From Oryzicola mucosus (GTDB lineage Bacteria > Pseudomonadota > Alphaproteobacteria > Rhizobiales > Rhizobiaceae): DNA of 64,000 bases. Shown here one piece after another: positions 51,901 through 60,669 of the stretch; position 1 is the first letter of the stretch, and the number at the start of each line of letters is the position of its first letter. The notes beneath the pieces were generated by a model. It had not been told where the DNA came from. It saw only the letters and a program-made list of their open reading frames with translations, and did no database searches. The translations under genes and the position numbers were made by a program. The DNA lies in the NCBI RefSeq assembly GCF_014534685.1, contig NZ_JACVVX010000001.1:1194501-1258500 (forward strand), in the 5' to 3' direction.

Positions 51901-52094
51901 CGCAAAAGCAGACGCTCGGAATCCTCCGGCGAAATGCCCTGATAGACCAGGCTGACATACATGATCGGAATGGCGACGTCAGGCTCGGCCTCCTTGGGCA
52001 CGGCCTGATAGGCCAACGCGCCGGCGACGATGAGGAACACCAGCACCGAAATGGTAAGACGCGCGTTGCGAATCGCGAGCTTGACGATATCCAT
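48927..52094 (-). CDS. RND efflux pump inner-membrane subunit
   Basis: 1055 residues of the HAE1/AcrB-type RND family. The start MDIVKLAIRNARLTISVLVF gives the first helix, two large periplasmic loops follow helices 1 and 7, and the proton-relay pair lies in LILAVGMLVDDAIIVTEYAE (helix 4). The cytoplasmic tail is basic then acidic. It exports drugs, detergents or metabolites using the proton gradient. AGGA lies 7 bases before the start, and the adaptor gene is 52 bases upstream. No outer-membrane TolC-like gene is present in the window. Confidence 0.95.
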   Translation of the reverse strand: MDIVKLAIRNARLTISVLVFLIVAGALAYQAVPKEAEPDVAIPIMYVSLVYQGISPEDSERLLLRPVEAQLKNLKGLKEMRSAAYEGGGYVLVEFDPSTDLGDALIDTRNKVQDAKRDLPQGVEEPTVNEVNLSEFPVLVVTLSGDMPERVLTTAAKALRDRIEEVPGVLEGTLQGARDELVEAIIDPMKLSSYNLRLDQLIQGIGASNSLVAAGAIEGTEGKYAIKVPSLIETPQDVANLPVVAGNNAVVRVRDLATVRSTFKDAETITRLNGKPAIAIEVKKRIGANIVETIDGVKAVADEFVKTVPEGMEVTYTQDKSVFVNQLLSDLQNHVLIAVILVFIVILYALSGRASVLIGLAIPSSFLMGILALALMGYTINMIVLFSLILAVGMLVDDAIIVTEYAERRMSEGMPKELAFEEAAKRMAGPVIAATMTRIAAFSPLLFWPGIIGDFMKYLPITLIVTLAASMLYALIFAPTLGAIFAKAPDHAEPEHRDGAYMAVVKKAVHYPKTVLLLTLALLVAVPVAYSKFGAGVEFFPNVEPDYGLLYVHARGNLSLAEMDTATREAENRLLGWPGVESVYTRVGKTRGGNEIPEDVVGVIQYEFIDWRERKSAHDILDELRQKMAGIPGVDVEVRVPDAGPPTGKPVQIQLSAVDPTGLNAKAAEVAAAVAKVPGVIDVSDGLPPPGIDWALEVDRSKAAQYGISPTSVGTVVQLVTTGLKLTDYRPAGADDSVDIRLRLPEDRRTLASLDQLRVQTAEGSVPISNFVSRKPEKTTGILNRIDAKRTITIQGNVASGYQVAAVQAEVSDLVGKMELPGIDWKLAGSNEDSAEASAFLGNAFGAAIFLIFIVLLAQFNKFTSVVLVLSCVVMATIGAFLGMMLTGQAFVIVMSGIGIIALAGVVVNNNIVLIDTYDRLREEGWTKLDAVLQTCRERARPVVLTAVSAILGVLPIAFGLGLEIFHQETTINAPSTQWWIALSSAIVFGLSFATVLTLIVTPSMLMVFTRDARKPGERSWFGKIFNWRRDKAAETQSAPDDKEPGQPLPNPAAE

Positions 52095-52146
52095 GTTCAG
52101 ATCCTGAACGAAAGGGCCGGGGACGGCTCATGCCGTCCCGCAAGTC

Positions 52147-53280
52147 TTATTGTGTGGCGCCGGTAGCTTCGCCGATGAGCTTCTTGACCGTCGCTTCGTC
52201 GGCCTGCACCGGGTTGACCGTCTGACCCTCGGTAGTCAGTTCCTGGCCGGCAACGATGATCCGCGCCTCGGGCGGGATGCCCGCCAGGACAAGGCCGGTG
52301 GGCGTGTCGTCGACGAGGTCGATCGGGTAAAACACCACCTTGTTGTCCTTGTCGACGGCCCTAACGCCGAGATCGCCATTGGCCGACAGGGTCACGACCG
52401 AGCGCGGCAGTATCACGGCGTCCGTGGCTTCCGCCTTCAGCGCGATTTCCGCCGTCATGCCGGCGGGGATTTTCAGGTCCGGATTGGGGATCGAAATCTC
52501 GACACGGAAGGTGCGCGTCTGGGCGGAGGCATCGCGGCTGATGTAGCTGAGCGAGCCGTTGACCTTCTCGCCATTCACCAGCTTCACCTCGGCCGTTTCG
52601 CCGATCGTGAGATATTGCAGGTCGCGCTCGCTGACCTCGCCCTTGGCGAGAATAGGATCGAGGTTGAGAATGGTGGCGACTTCGCCGCCCTGCAGCACCG
52701 AACTGCCGATTTCGACATCGACCCGATCGATCAGGCCGGCAAACGGCGCCTTGACCTGGTTGCGCGACAGTTCCGCCTGTGCGGCTTCCACCTGCGCCTG
52801 TGCCGCCGCAAAGGCCGAGCGGGCACTGTCGGCCTGCAGCTTGGCCAGATTTCCCGATTTCAACAGTTGCTGCGTAGCTTCCAATTCGGCCTTGCGCTGC
52901 TCGAACAGCGCCTTGGCGTTATCCACCGCGGCCGTCTTTTCCTCGGCGTCGAGCATCAGCACGAGATCGCCTTCCTTGACGTGGTCGCCTTCCTGCGCCG
53001 GAAGCTGAACAATCACGCCATTGGCGCGGGTCGCGAGAACGGCGCGCTTGTTGGCCTCGGTCAGTCCAGAGATGCGGATGGTGCGGGCATGCTCGGTGCG
53101 CGGCGGCTGCAGCACGGCAACAGCGCGGACTGGCGCCTGCGGCTGCTCGGCCGCGGCCGGTGTGGCATCGGCGGCAGGTTGGGCGCTGCCGACCGACGAG
53201 AACTTACCCGTTCCCATCCAGACGGCAAATACGACGAGCACCGCCACGGCGGCGACCTGGTGAAACCTGAATTTCGACAT
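52147..53280 (-). CDS. RND efflux periplasmic adaptor
   Basis: 377 residues. N-terminal membrane anchor (FHQVAAVAVLVVFAVWMG), then the adaptor layout: lipoyl half VLATRANGVIVQLPAQEGDHVKEGDLV, helical hairpin (about 115-175), second lipoyl half QVKAPFAGLIDRVDVEIGSSV, beta-barrel and membrane-proximal domains. It bridges the inner-membrane pump to an outer-membrane channel. GGAAG 6 bases before 53280 supports MSKFRF as start. A perfect 16-bp palindrome lies 32 bases upstream. Confidence 0.95.
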   Translation of the reverse strand: MSKFRFHQVAAVAVLVVFAVWMGTGKFSSVGSAQPAADATPAAAEQPQAPVRAVAVLQPPRTEHARTIRISGLTEANKRAVLATRANGVIVQLPAQEGDHVKEGDLVLMLDAEEKTAAVDNAKALFEQRKAELEATQQLLKSGNLAKLQADSARSAFAAAQAQVEAAQAELSRNQVKAPFAGLIDRVDVEIGSSVLQGGEVATILNLDPILAKGEVSERDLQYLTIGETAEVKLVNGEKVNGSLSYISRDASAQTRTFRVEISIPNPDLKIPAGMTAEIALKAEATDAVILPRSVVTLSANGDLGVRAVDKDNKVVFYPIDLVDDTPTGLVLAGIPPEARIIVAGQELTTEGQTVNPVQADEATVKKLIGEATGATQ

Positions 53281-53646
53281 CTGTCGCTTCCATTGGGTAA
53301 GGCGCAACCCCATCAACTCGAGTTGATATGGTATTGCACGAACCGATTAACAATCCGCCTGGAGCAAGGTCGGACGGCTCGGTTTCTTATCTCAAAGCTG
53401 CATCGCAATATAGTCAGAAAATTTGATCGGCATTATCAATGCTGCCCCGTTTGTCAGGAGCCGTCAGCATTCACATGGCGGATGCCTGCAGGGACTCTCC
53501 TTTGTCGCATCGGCATTGTACTGGCGGCAAGTAACCGCACCGTACCGCGCCGATCAATTCGGCAAAGGCTGCCATGGCCGGCATTGACAAGGCAGGCGGC
53601 GTCCGCCACCTCATGGCTGACGTTTTTATGATAGAGGTTCCCGGGC
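53281..53646. other. Divergent control region of RND pump and ispG
   Basis: About 366 bases. It contains the palindrome at 53312-53327, a weak minus-strand -35 TTGTTA (53353-53348), an AT-rich block near 53395-53440, and a GGCGG-CGT-CCGCC hairpin (53595-53607) on the ispG side. No gene is visible. Confidence 0.5.
53312..53327. promoter_or_regulatory. Perfect 16-bp palindrome, likely efflux operator
   Basis: ATCAACTCGAGTTGAT is its own reverse complement. It sits 32 bases before the adaptor start and overlaps the likely -10 region. TetR- or MarR-type repressors of RND pumps bind sites like this. No such regulator gene is in the window. Confidence 0.6.
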
Positions 53647-54900
53647 ATGACCCGATATTTTTCCTCACCCTTTCCGCGCCGCTCCTCCGTCGGCGTGGAT
53701 GTCGGCGGCGTGTTGGTGGGCGGCGGTGCGCCCGTCGTCGTCCAGTCGATGACCAATACGGACACGGCGGATATCGACGGAACGGTGGCGCAGGTGGCGG
53801 CCCTGTCGCGCGCCGGGTCGGAAATCGTGCGCATCACCGTCGACCGCGACGAGAGTGCCGCCGCGGTTCCGCGTATCCGCGAGCGGCTGGAGCGGCTTGG
53901 TTTCAACGTGCCTTTGGTCGGAGATTTTCATTATATCGGCCACAAGCTTCTGGCCGATCATCCGGCCTGCGCTGAGGCGCTTGCCAAATACCGCATCAAT
54001 CCCGGCAATGTCGGCTTTAAGGACAAGAAGGACAAGCAGTTCGCCGATATCGTCGAAATGGCGATCCGCTACGACAAGCCGGTGCGCATCGGCGTCAACT
54101 GGGGCTCGCTCGACCAGGACCTCCTGACCCGGTTGATGGATGAGAACCAGAACAATGGCTTCCCGCTCACCGCCAACCAGGTGATGCGCGAGGCGATCGT
54201 GCAGTCGGCGCTGATCTCGGGTGAGATGGCCGAGGAGATCGGCCTGTCGCGCGACAAGATCATCCTGTCGGCCAAGGTCAGTCAGGTGCAGGATTTGATC
54301 GCCGTCTATACCGAGCTGGCAGGCCGTTCGAACCATGCGCTGCATCTCGGCCTCACCGAGGCCGGCATGGGCACCAAGGGCATTGTCGCGTCGTCGGCGG
54401 CCATGGGCATCCTGCTGCAGCAGGGCATCGGCGACACCATTCGCATCTCGCTGACGCCGGAGCCCGGCGGCGACCGCACTCGCGAGGTTCAGGTCAGCCA
54501 GGAACTGTTGCAGACCATGGGCTTCCGCCAGTTCATTCCCATCGTCGCGGCATGCCCCGGCTGTGGCCGCACCACCTCCACCGTCTTCCAGGAACTCGCG
54601 CAAAATATCCAGGCCGACATCCGCAAGAACATGCCGCTGTGGCGGGAGAAATATCCGGGCGTCGAGGAGCTCAAGGTCGCGGTGATGGGCTGTATCGTCA
54701 ACGGTCCCGGCGAATCCAAGCATGCCGATATCGGCATTTCGCTGCCCGGCACAGGCGAGTCGCCGAGCGCGCCGGTCTTCATCGACGGCAAGAAAGCGGC
54801 CACGCTGAAAGGTCCGAGCATCGCGGCCGATTTCGAGAAGATGGTCGCCGACTATATCGAGCAGCGCTATGGCAGTAGCGGCCGGCAGGCTGCCGAATAG
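53647..54900 (+). CDS. ispG: 4-hydroxy-3-methylbut-2-enyl-diphosphate synthase IspG
   Basis: 417 residues. It converts MEcPP to HMBPP in the MEP isoprenoid pathway with a [4Fe-4S] cluster. Cluster ligands are Cys303 and Cys306 in CPGCGRTTS and Cys349 in [10 protein letters not shown], with the conserved Glu in NGPGE. The TIM-barrel N part carries [24 protein letters not shown] precedes the ATG. The lytic transglycosylase gene starts 1 base after the stop. A polyprenyl diphosphate synthase gene (55753-56670), also isoprenoid-related, lies just beyond. Confidence 0.97.
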   Translation: MTRYFSSPFPRRSSVGVDVGGVLVGGGAPVVVQSMTNTDTADIDGTVAQVAALSRAGSEIVRITVDRDESAAAVPRIRERLERLGFNVPLVGDFHYIGHKLLADHPACAEALAKYRINPGNVGFKDKKDKQFADIVEMAIRYDKPVRIGVNWGSLDQDLLTRLMDENQNNGFPLTANQVMREAIVQSALISGEMAEEIGLSRDKIILSAKVSQVQDLIAVYTELAGRSNHALHLGLTEAGMGTKGIVASSAAMGILLQQGIGDTIRISLTPEPGGDRTREVQVSQELLQTMGFRQFIPIVAACPGCGRTTSTVFQELAQNIQADIRKNMPLWREKYPGVEELKVAVMGCIVNGPGESKHADIGISLPGTGESPSAPVFIDGKKAATLKGPSIAADFEKMVADYIEQRYGSSGRQAAE

Positions 54901-54901
54901 G

Positions 54902-55747
54902 ATGCGAACCCCGTGCAAGGCAGCGGCGTTCCTGCTTTGCCTTGCCGCTCCCGCCTTTGCCGCCGAACCGCCCGATGAGCGCAAGAGCCATGTCGAGCGC
55001 GTCTGCGCGCTGATCGAAACCCATGCCGTCCAGAACGGGCTGCCCAGGGATTTCTTCGCCCGGCTGATCTGGAAGGAAAGCCGCTTCGACACCAATGCGG
55101 TGAGCCCGGCAGGCGCCGAGGGCATTGCGCAATTCATGCCCGGCACGGCGGCGATGCGCGGCCTCAAGAACTCCTTTGACATGAACGAGGCCATCCCGGC
55201 CTCTGCCCGTTATCTCGCCGAAATGAAGGCGGGTTTTGGCAATCTCGGATTGGCGGCGGCCGCCTACAACTCGGGCGAGACGCGGGTGACGCGCTGGCTA
55301 TCGTCCGGCGGGTTCCTGCCCCTGGAAACGGAAAACTACGTGCTCGACATTATGGGCGAGCCGGCTGACAATTTTTCAGACCGGACACATGCCGGCACGA
55401 TCCGCCCGCTCGACCCGAAACTGCCGTTCAGCGAAGCTTGCAAGAACATGCCGGCGGCGTTCTCTGCCACCATCGCCATGGCCACGGTGCACACCAAGCC
55501 CTGGGGCATCCAGGTTGCCGGCAATTTTCGCCGACCGGCCGCGATCCGCCAATGGCAACGGATTCAGGGACGGTTTTCCGCCTTGCTGAAGCCGTATGAG
55601 CCGGTGGTCAGCAGGGTCCGGTCGGGACGCGGGCGGATGGGCATCTATGCCGTGCGCATCGGCGCCGACAGCCGCGGGGATGCCGATGCGATCTGCCAGA
55701 AGCTGCGCGGCGCCGGCGGCTCCTGCATCGTCTTGAGAAATCGATAG
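54902..55747 (+). CDS. Periplasmic lytic transglycosylase (SLT family)
   Basis: 281 residues. Signal peptide MRTPCKAAAFLLCLAAPAFA. The SLT domain (about 35-150) holds the catalytic Glu59 in LIWKESRFD, then AEGIAQFMPGTA and AAAYNSGETRV. The C-terminal 40-50 residues (GIYAVRIGADSRGDADAICQ) resemble a SPOR-type peptidoglycan-binding fold. It cleaves glycan strands, forming anhydromuropeptides. It begins 1 base after ispG and is convergent with the polyprenyl synthase gene. Confidence 0.9.
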   Translation: MRTPCKAAAFLLCLAAPAFAAEPPDERKSHVERVCALIETHAVQNGLPRDFFARLIWKESRFDTNAVSPAGAEGIAQFMPGTAAMRGLKNSFDMNEAIPASARYLAEMKAGFGNLGLAAAAYNSGETRVTRWLSSGGFLPLETENYVLDIMGEPADNFSDRTHAGTIRPLDPKLPFSEACKNMPAAFSATIAMATVHTKPWGIQVAGNFRRPAAIRQWQRIQGRFSALLKPYEPVVSRVRSGRGRMGIYAVRIGADSRGDADAICQKLRGAGGSCIVLRNR

Positions 55748-55752
55748 ACCGG

Positions 55753-56670
55753 TCAGTGGCTTCTGCTGGCGACAAAGCTGGCGGCTGCCTTGAGCAAAAG
55801 CGCCCGCTCGCCGAACGGTTCGAGCAGTTCGTGCGCCTGCGCCACAAGTCCCCCGAGCTGGCGCTTGGCCCAGTCCGCGCCATGCAGCGAGACCAGCGTG
55901 GCCTTGCCGGCGGCGGCATCCTTGCCGGTCGCCTTGCCCATCGTACCGGCATCGGCGGTGACGTCGAGCAGATCGTCGGCAAGCTGGAAGGCGAGCCCTA
56001 TGGCCTCGCCGAACGCCGTCAGCCGGTCCCGGTCGGCCACCGATGCGCCTGCGACCAGAGCACCGGCCTCGCAGGCGAACCGGATCAGCGCGCCGGTCTT
56101 CATCGCCTGCAGGCGGATGATGCCGTCCTCGGCGGGCATGTTCTTCTCGGCGTCGAGATCGAGCGCTTGCCCGCCCACCATGCCGCCGGGGCCGGCTGCG
56201 CGCGCCAGGGCCAGCACGAGCGTTGCGCGGCGGTCGCCGGGCAAGGGCGTTGCTTCGTCGGCAATGATGTCGAAGGCATAGGTCAGGAGCCCGTCGCCGG
56301 CCAGGATCGCGGTGGCCTCGTCAAAGGCCTTGTGGACGGTGGGCTGGCCGCGTCTGAGATCGTCGTCGTCCATGGCGGGCAGGTCGTCATGGATCAGCGA
56401 ATAGCAGTGCAGGCATTCCAGCGCCGCGGCCACCCGCATCGCCGCATCGCTGTCGGCGTCGAACAAGGCGGCACTTTCCAATACCAGGAACGGCCGCAGC
56501 CGCTTGCCGCCGTTCAGCACGCCATGGCGCATGGCGGCCAGCAGATGGTCGGGCCGCGCGATCTCGCCGGGACGGATGCGTTCGTCCAAAAGCCGCCGCA
56601 GCAGGCTTTCGATCTGCTCCGCACGCATTTGAAGTGCCGTTTCGAACACGGTATCGATCTCTGTCGTCAT
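55753..56670 (-). CDS. Short-chain polyprenyl (farnesyl/geranylgeranyl) diphosphate synthase
   Basis: 305 residues of the trans-isoprenyl diphosphate synthase fold. First Asp-rich motif [15 protein letters not shown] (Asp95-96 and on), second Asp-rich motif [23 protein letters not shown] at the first helix, and [15 protein letters not shown]. It condenses IPP with DMAPP or GPP, supplying quinone, undecaprenyl or hopanoid routes. The two-residue insertion in the first motif (DDxxxxD) is typical of bacterial FPP synthases. The ATG at 56670 lacks a clear ribosome-binding site. It is divergent from mtgA. Confidence 0.93.
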   Translation of the reverse strand: MTTEIDTVFETALQMRAEQIESLLRRLLDERIRPGEIARPDHLLAAMRHGVLNGGKRLRPFLVLESAALFDADSDAAMRVAAALECLHCYSLIHDDLPAMDDDDLRRGQPTVHKAFDEATAILAGDGLLTYAFDIIADEATPLPGDRRATLVLALARAAGPGGMVGGQALDLDAEKNMPAEDGIIRLQAMKTGALIRFACEAGALVAGASVADRDRLTAFGEAIGLAFQLADDLLDVTADAGTMGKATGKDAAAGKATLVSLHGADWAKRQLGGLVAQAHELLEPFGERALLLKAAASFVASRSH

Positions 56671-56797
56671 GTTGGGAGCGGTAACGAACAGACAGGCGTT
56701 GCGCAAGAAGCCAAGCGCCGTTATGCGGTTGGAGTGGATAGGCAAGGGCAGCGGCTTGGCGGAACCGACAGTAGAACCCGAAACCGAAGGACTCGAC

Positions 56798-57514
56798 ATG
56801 GCGGCGAGACGGCGGCGCGTTTCCCGATCCTCAATGTCCGTTTGGTTCAGGCGCGCTTTGATCGTCCTGGCGGTGCTGGTCGCAGCCCCCATCGTGCTCA
56901 CCATCCTTTATCTGCCTCCCTTCGTGCATCCCGTCTCGACGCTGATGCTCAAGGACCTCGCGACCTTCCAGGGCTATGACCGGCGCTGGGTGCCCATCGA
57001 AGATGTCGCGCCGGCTTTGGTCAATTCGGTCATCATGTCGGAGGACGGGCAGTTCTGCTTCCATCGCGGCATCGATCTTGGCGAACTCAAGGGCGTGATC
57101 AACGACGCGCTCGCCGGCGAATCGACACGCGGCGCCTCGACCATCCCGATGCAGACGGTCAAGAACCTCTATCTGTGGAATGGACGGTCCTTCGTCCGCA
57201 AGGCGCTGGAACTGCCGCTGGCGGTCTATTTCGACCTGATGATGCCCAAGAAGAGGCTGATGGAGATTTATCTCAACATTGCCGAATGGGGGCCGGGCAT
57301 CTATGGCATCGAGGCGGCGTCGCAATATCATTTCGGCAAACCGGCGAAAAACCTGACGCGGCGCCAGGCGGCGCTTCTGGCAGTCAGCCTGCCCAATCCG
57401 ATCGAACGCAATGCAGGCAAGCCGGGACCGGGCCTGCAGCGGCTGGCGGGGCTGATCGAGCGTCGCGCGGGCGGGGCGGGCGATTATGTCGGCTGCGTGG
57501 GCACCGCCGGCTGA
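56798..57514 (+). CDS. mtgA: Monofunctional peptidoglycan glycosyltransferase MtgA
   Basis: 238 residues. A membrane helix (about 19-39) is followed by a GT51 domain: catalytic Glu82 in [29 protein letters not shown], and [15 protein letters not shown]. It polymerises lipid II into glycan strands without a transpeptidase partner. GAAGGA 6 bases before 56798 decides the start; upstream in-frame ATGs reach into the divergent polyprenyl synthase leader. Confidence 0.95.
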   Translation: MAARRRRVSRSSMSVWFRRALIVLAVLVAAPIVLTILYLPPFVHPVSTLMLKDLATFQGYDRRWVPIEDVAPALVNSVIMSEDGQFCFHRGIDLGELKGVINDALAGESTRGASTIPMQTVKNLYLWNGRSFVRKALELPLAVYFDLMMPKKRLMEIYLNIAEWGPGIYGIEAASQYHFGKPAKNLTRRQAALLAVSLPNPIERNAGKPGPGLQRLAGLIERRAGGAGDYVGCVGTAG

Positions 57515-57667
57515 ATCATAGCTACCCGCCGCTAAAAAAAGCGCGGCGGCACTGGTCAAGTCAGGGCAGGGCGTGTATAGCGACGCCACTTTCTCAGATT
57601 ATGGCCTCGACAGCGGCCCTTTAGCGAGGGTTGTCGGGGCGTTTCGACTTAAGAGTGGAGTCCTTCC

Positions 57668-57847
57668 ATGGCTGTTCCTAAACGCAAAACCTCCCCGTCC
57701 AAGCGCGGCATGCGCCGTTCGGCCGACGCGCTCAAGGCCCCGACCTATGTCGAGGACAAGAACTCGGGCGAAACCCGCCGTCCGCACCACATCGACCTGA
57801 AGACCGGCATGTATCGCGGCCGTCAGGTTCTGACGCCCAAGGAATAG
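57668..57847 (+). CDS. rpmF: 50S ribosomal protein L32
   Basis: 59 residues, start [20 protein letters not shown] and end [10 protein letters not shown]. Full-length L32 of the alphaproteobacterial type, which lacks the zinc-ribbon Cys of many other L32 proteins (no Cys is present). GGAG lies upstream of the ATG at 57668. A strong terminator follows. It sits alone, about 150 bases after mtgA. Confidence 0.97.
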   Translation: MAVPKRKTSPSKRGMRRSADALKAPTYVEDKNSGETRRPHHIDLKTGMYRGRQVLTPKE

Positions 57848-57868
57848 TTTTTCCTAACCGTCTTGCGG

Positions 57869-57896
57869 AAGACCGGTCTCGCGACCGGTCTTTTTT
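57869..57896 (+). terminator. Rho-independent terminator of rpmF
   Basis: Perfect 9-bp stem AAGACCGGT (57869-57877), loop CTCGCG, ACCGGTCTT (57884-57892), within a TTTTTT run. Confidence 0.9.
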
Positions 57897-57983
57897 GCGT
57901 TGTGCGGATGGCTTTGCCGAAAGCTGACAGTTGCGGCGCAACTTTTCTTCTGCCGCAAGGGGAGAAGGCAGGGTCGCTCCCGT

Positions 57984-59108
57984 CTACCCCTGCTTGTCCT
58001 GAAGCGCATCGCCGGGTTTGCTCAGTGTCTGCAGCGTAGCAATGTCCTTGCCGGCGATGCTTCCCATGACCGAGCGGGCGAGTTCGAAGCCGGCAAGCCT
58101 GACATTCTCGTCGACGGCAAAGATTTTCGGCCTGAGCAGGTGAAGCAGTTTCGACGATTGTTTCGAGACGATATCGACATCCCTGCCGAGCTCCAGCCCG
58201 GCGTCCTCGGTTCCCGCCACCAGCGCGAAGGTCGACGATCCCGAGCCGGAGACGAAACCGTCCGGCCGCAGCTCGCGACGCATCAGCTGTGCCGTCTTCT
58301 GCCTGACTTCCTGGATCGAATGATCCAGCGTGACGCCGTTCATCGGGATTTCGATCAGGCCGCATTCGGCAACCGCATCGGCGAAGCCGTCGCGCATATG
58401 GTGGTAGTAGCTCAAATTCGACGGCGGCGCCAAAAGCGTTAACCGGCGGCGGCCGAGAGCGGCGAGCTTGCGCACCGCCTGCGCGGCATATTCGTAATTG
58501 TCGAAGTCGTGGCTGGGGTGGTTGATCCCCATATCCGTGCGACCGTGGGTGGCGAAGGGAAAGCCGTGCTCGATCATGTAGCGCACGCGCTTGTCGTCCG
58601 GCTCGGTGCGGGAAATGATGATGCCGTCGGCCGAGCCGGTCTCGACAACGTACCGGACCGGCTCCAAAGGGTCGTTGTTGCGCGAATAAGGCGTGACGAT
58701 CAGGTGGTAGGACGTTTTGGCCAGCGCTTCGGAAATGCCGTAGATGATGTCGGAGACGAAACCGCCGACCTGCTCTTCCGTATCGAGGATCAGGCTGATG
58801 ACATTGGTCTTGCCGGTGCGAAGCCTGACGCCGGCGCGGTTGGGGCGGTAGCCGATCTGGCGGGCGATCATCTGCACGCGCTTGCGCGTCGCCGCGCCGA
58901 TCTCCGGGGCGTCCTTCAAGGCGCGCGACACGGTGGTCACGCCCAAGCCCGTCATGAACGCAATCGTCTTCAGCGTCGGTCGACCCTGATCGGAGCCTGC
59001 CTCCGGCTCGTCGACCGGTGTATCGGGAGTATGCTCGTCCATGTCAGGCCCGGTCAGCGCGGGGTGCGCATGGGACATATCGCACCGGTTCCGATCTCGC
59101 ACAAGCAT
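57984..59108 (-). CDS. LacI-family transcriptional regulator of the sugar ABC operon
   Basis: 374 residues from ATG 59108; starts at 59078 (MSHAHPAL) or 59042 (MDEHTPDT) are possible since the first ~40 residues are poorly conserved. The HTH TLKTIAFMTGLGVTTVSRALKD with hinge GYRPNRAGVRLRTGK is LacI type, followed by a periplasmic-binding-like effector domain ending in GSSTFALVAGTEDAGL and later segments. It is divergent from the sugar importer. An operator-like site (59122-59134) lies immediately upstream, so autorepression and control of the importer are likely. Confidence 0.93.
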   Translation of the reverse strand: MLVRDRNRCDMSHAHPALTGPDMDEHTPDTPVDEPEAGSDQGRPTLKTIAFMTGLGVTTVSRALKDAPEIGAATRKRVQMIARQIGYRPNRAGVRLRTGKTNVISLILDTEEQVGGFVSDIIYGISEALAKTSYHLIVTPYSRNNDPLEPVRYVVETGSADGIIISRTEPDDKRVRYMIEHGFPFATHGRTDMGINHPSHDFDNYEYAAQAVRKLAALGRRRLTLLAPPSNLSYYHHMRDGFADAVAECGLIEIPMNGVTLDHSIQEVRQKTAQLMRRELRPDGFVSGSGSSTFALVAGTEDAGLELGRDVDIVSKQSSKLLHLLRPKIFAVDENVRLAGFELARSVMGSIAGKDIATLQTLSKPGDALQDKQG

Positions 59109-59121
59109 TAGTTACTTCAAC

Positions 59122-59134
59122 CTGTAACGTTTCA
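59122..59134. promoter_or_regulatory. LacI-type operator copy 1
   Basis: CTGTAACGTTTCA contains the AACGTT core typical of LacI-family sites and lies just before the regulator start. Confidence 0.6.
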
Positions 59135-59379
59135 AAAATAAAAATTTGCGATCATATGGCCTGCAGTTTGAGCCTCCAGGATTTGTCGCAGGCGCTCGGG
59201 TTTCCGCAGTGCGACATATCTGGAAACGACTGATATTCTTCGCATTTTGGTTGTGAAATCTCCTAAAGCGAGAGCTTTTGCTGCGCTGCGGCAGGGGTGG
59301 TTCGGGGCGGCTTTAATTCGATGCTCGAAGAAAAGTGACGCTGGACGGCTTGCCGGACCGGAATTCTTCGCATACCCTT

Positions 59380-59400
59380 TAATCTGTAACGTTTCAGATT
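59380..59400. promoter_or_regulatory. LacI-type operator copy 2 over the importer promoter
   Basis: ATCTGTAACGTTTCAGAT (59382-59399) is a near-perfect palindrome sharing 13 of 13 bases with copy 1. It ends just before GGGAGGA and the binding-protein start. Confidence 0.68.
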
Positions 59401-59414
59401 TGGGAGGAATGATG

Positions 59415-60653
59415 ATGCGTTTTAGCTTCTCGGCTGCGGCCTTGGCGGCATCGACTGCTCTTTTGCTGGCTGGTCCGGCTATTGCCACCGATCTCGAGGT
59501 CACTCACTGGTGGACGTCGGGCGGCGAGGCCGCGGCGGTGGGCGAACTGGCCAAGGCGTTCGACGCCACCGGCAACAAATGGGTCGATGGCGCCATCGCC
59601 GGTTCGGGCGGCACCGCCCGGCCGATCATGATCAGCCGCATCACCGGCGGCGATCCGATGGGCGCCACACAATTCAATCACGGCAGGCAGGCCGAGGAAC
59701 TGGTTCAGGCCGGCATGATGCGCGACCTGAGCGACATCGCCGCGAAGGAAGGCTGGGCCGACTTCATCAAGCCGAAAAGCCTTCTCGACAGCTGTACGCT
59801 CGATGGCAAGATCTACTGCGTGCCGGTGAACATCCATTCCCAGCAGTGGTTGTGGTTGTCGAACAAGGCGTTTGAGGAAGCCGGCGTCGCCGTTCCGAAG
59901 AATTGGGATGAGTTCGTCGCCGCCGCGCCCGCGCTCGAGAAGGCCGGCAAGATCCCGCTCGCGCTCGGACAGCAGCCCTGGCAGACCACGCTCGTGTTCC
60001 AGGTTCTCCTCGTCGCGCTCGCCGGACCCGATGCCTACCAGAAAACCTTCGGCGACAAGGATGCCGAGTTCGCTGCCGGTCCTGAGATCGTGAGGGTCTT
60101 CAAGGCGGTCGACGATGCCCGCAAGATGTCGGCGAAATCCAATGTCCAGGATTGGAACCAGGCAACCTCGCAGGTCATCAACGCTCAGGCTGGCGGCCAG
60201 ATCATGGGCGATTGGGCGCAGGGCGAGTTCCAGGTCGCCGGCCAGACGGCAGGATCGGACTATACCTGCCTGCCGGGGCTTGGCGTGAACGAAGTCATCC
60301 AGACGGGCGGCGACGCCTTCTATTTCCCGAAACTCTCCGATCCGGAAAAGTCGAAAGCCCAGGATGTTCTCGCGTCCGTCATGCTGTCGCCGGAAACGCA
60401 GGTCGCCTTCAACTTGAAGAAGGGATCGTTGCCGGTGCGGGGCGATGTCAATCTCGACGCCGCCAACGACTGCATGCGCAAAGGCCTTGCGATCCTGGCC
60501 AAGGGAAATGTGATTCCTTCGCCCGACCAGCTCATGTCGGCGGACTCTCTCAACCAGGTGAATGATTTGTTCGTCGAGTTCTTCAGCAACCCGAACCTGT
60601 CCGCCGATGACGCGCAGAAGCGTTTCGTGGACATCGTGTCTTCCGCGGACTGA
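59415..60653 (+). CDS. Sugar ABC transporter substrate-binding protein
   Basis: 412 residues. Signal peptide MRFSFSAAALAASTALLLA ends near PAIA. Mature start TDLEVTHWWTSGGEAAAVGEL is typical of family-1 extracellular sugar-binding proteins near glucose/mannose binders. Start: GGAGG (59403-59407) best fits the third ATG at 59415 (7-base spacer) rather than 59409 or 59412. It delivers a sugar to the two permeases that follow. An 11-bp hairpin at 60670-60698 separates it from the permease gene. Confidence 0.93.
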   Translation: MRFSFSAAALAASTALLLAGPAIATDLEVTHWWTSGGEAAAVGELAKAFDATGNKWVDGAIAGSGGTARPIMISRITGGDPMGATQFNHGRQAEELVQAGMMRDLSDIAAKEGWADFIKPKSLLDSCTLDGKIYCVPVNIHSQQWLWLSNKAFEEAGVAVPKNWDEFVAAAPALEKAGKIPLALGQQPWQTTLVFQVLLVALAGPDAYQKTFGDKDAEFAAGPEIVRVFKAVDDARKMSAKSNVQDWNQATSQVINAQAGGQIMGDWAQGEFQVAGQTAGSDYTCLPGLGVNEVIQTGGDAFYFPKLSDPEKSKAQDVLASVMLSPETQVAFNLKKGSLPVRGDVNLDAANDCMRKGLAILAKGNVIPSPDQLMSADSLNQVNDLFVEFFSNPNLSADDAQKRFVDIVSSAD

Positions 60654-60669
60654 TTTCCTCCCGCCGCGC

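Larger units (their letters stand above)
59109..59414. promoter_or_regulatory. Divergent LacI / sugar ABC control region
   Basis: About 306 bases. It holds two copies of CTGTAACGTTTCA (59122-59134 and 59384-59396), an 11-bp direct repeat ATTCTTCGCAT (59235-59245 and 59363-59373), and a -10-like TAATCT (59380-59385) overlapping the second operator. Confidence 0.65.

Noticed and set aside
53584-53632. TTGACA and TATGAT upstream of ispG as a promoter
   Set aside because: The two boxes are 37 bases apart, far from the 16-19 expected, so they do not form one promoter.
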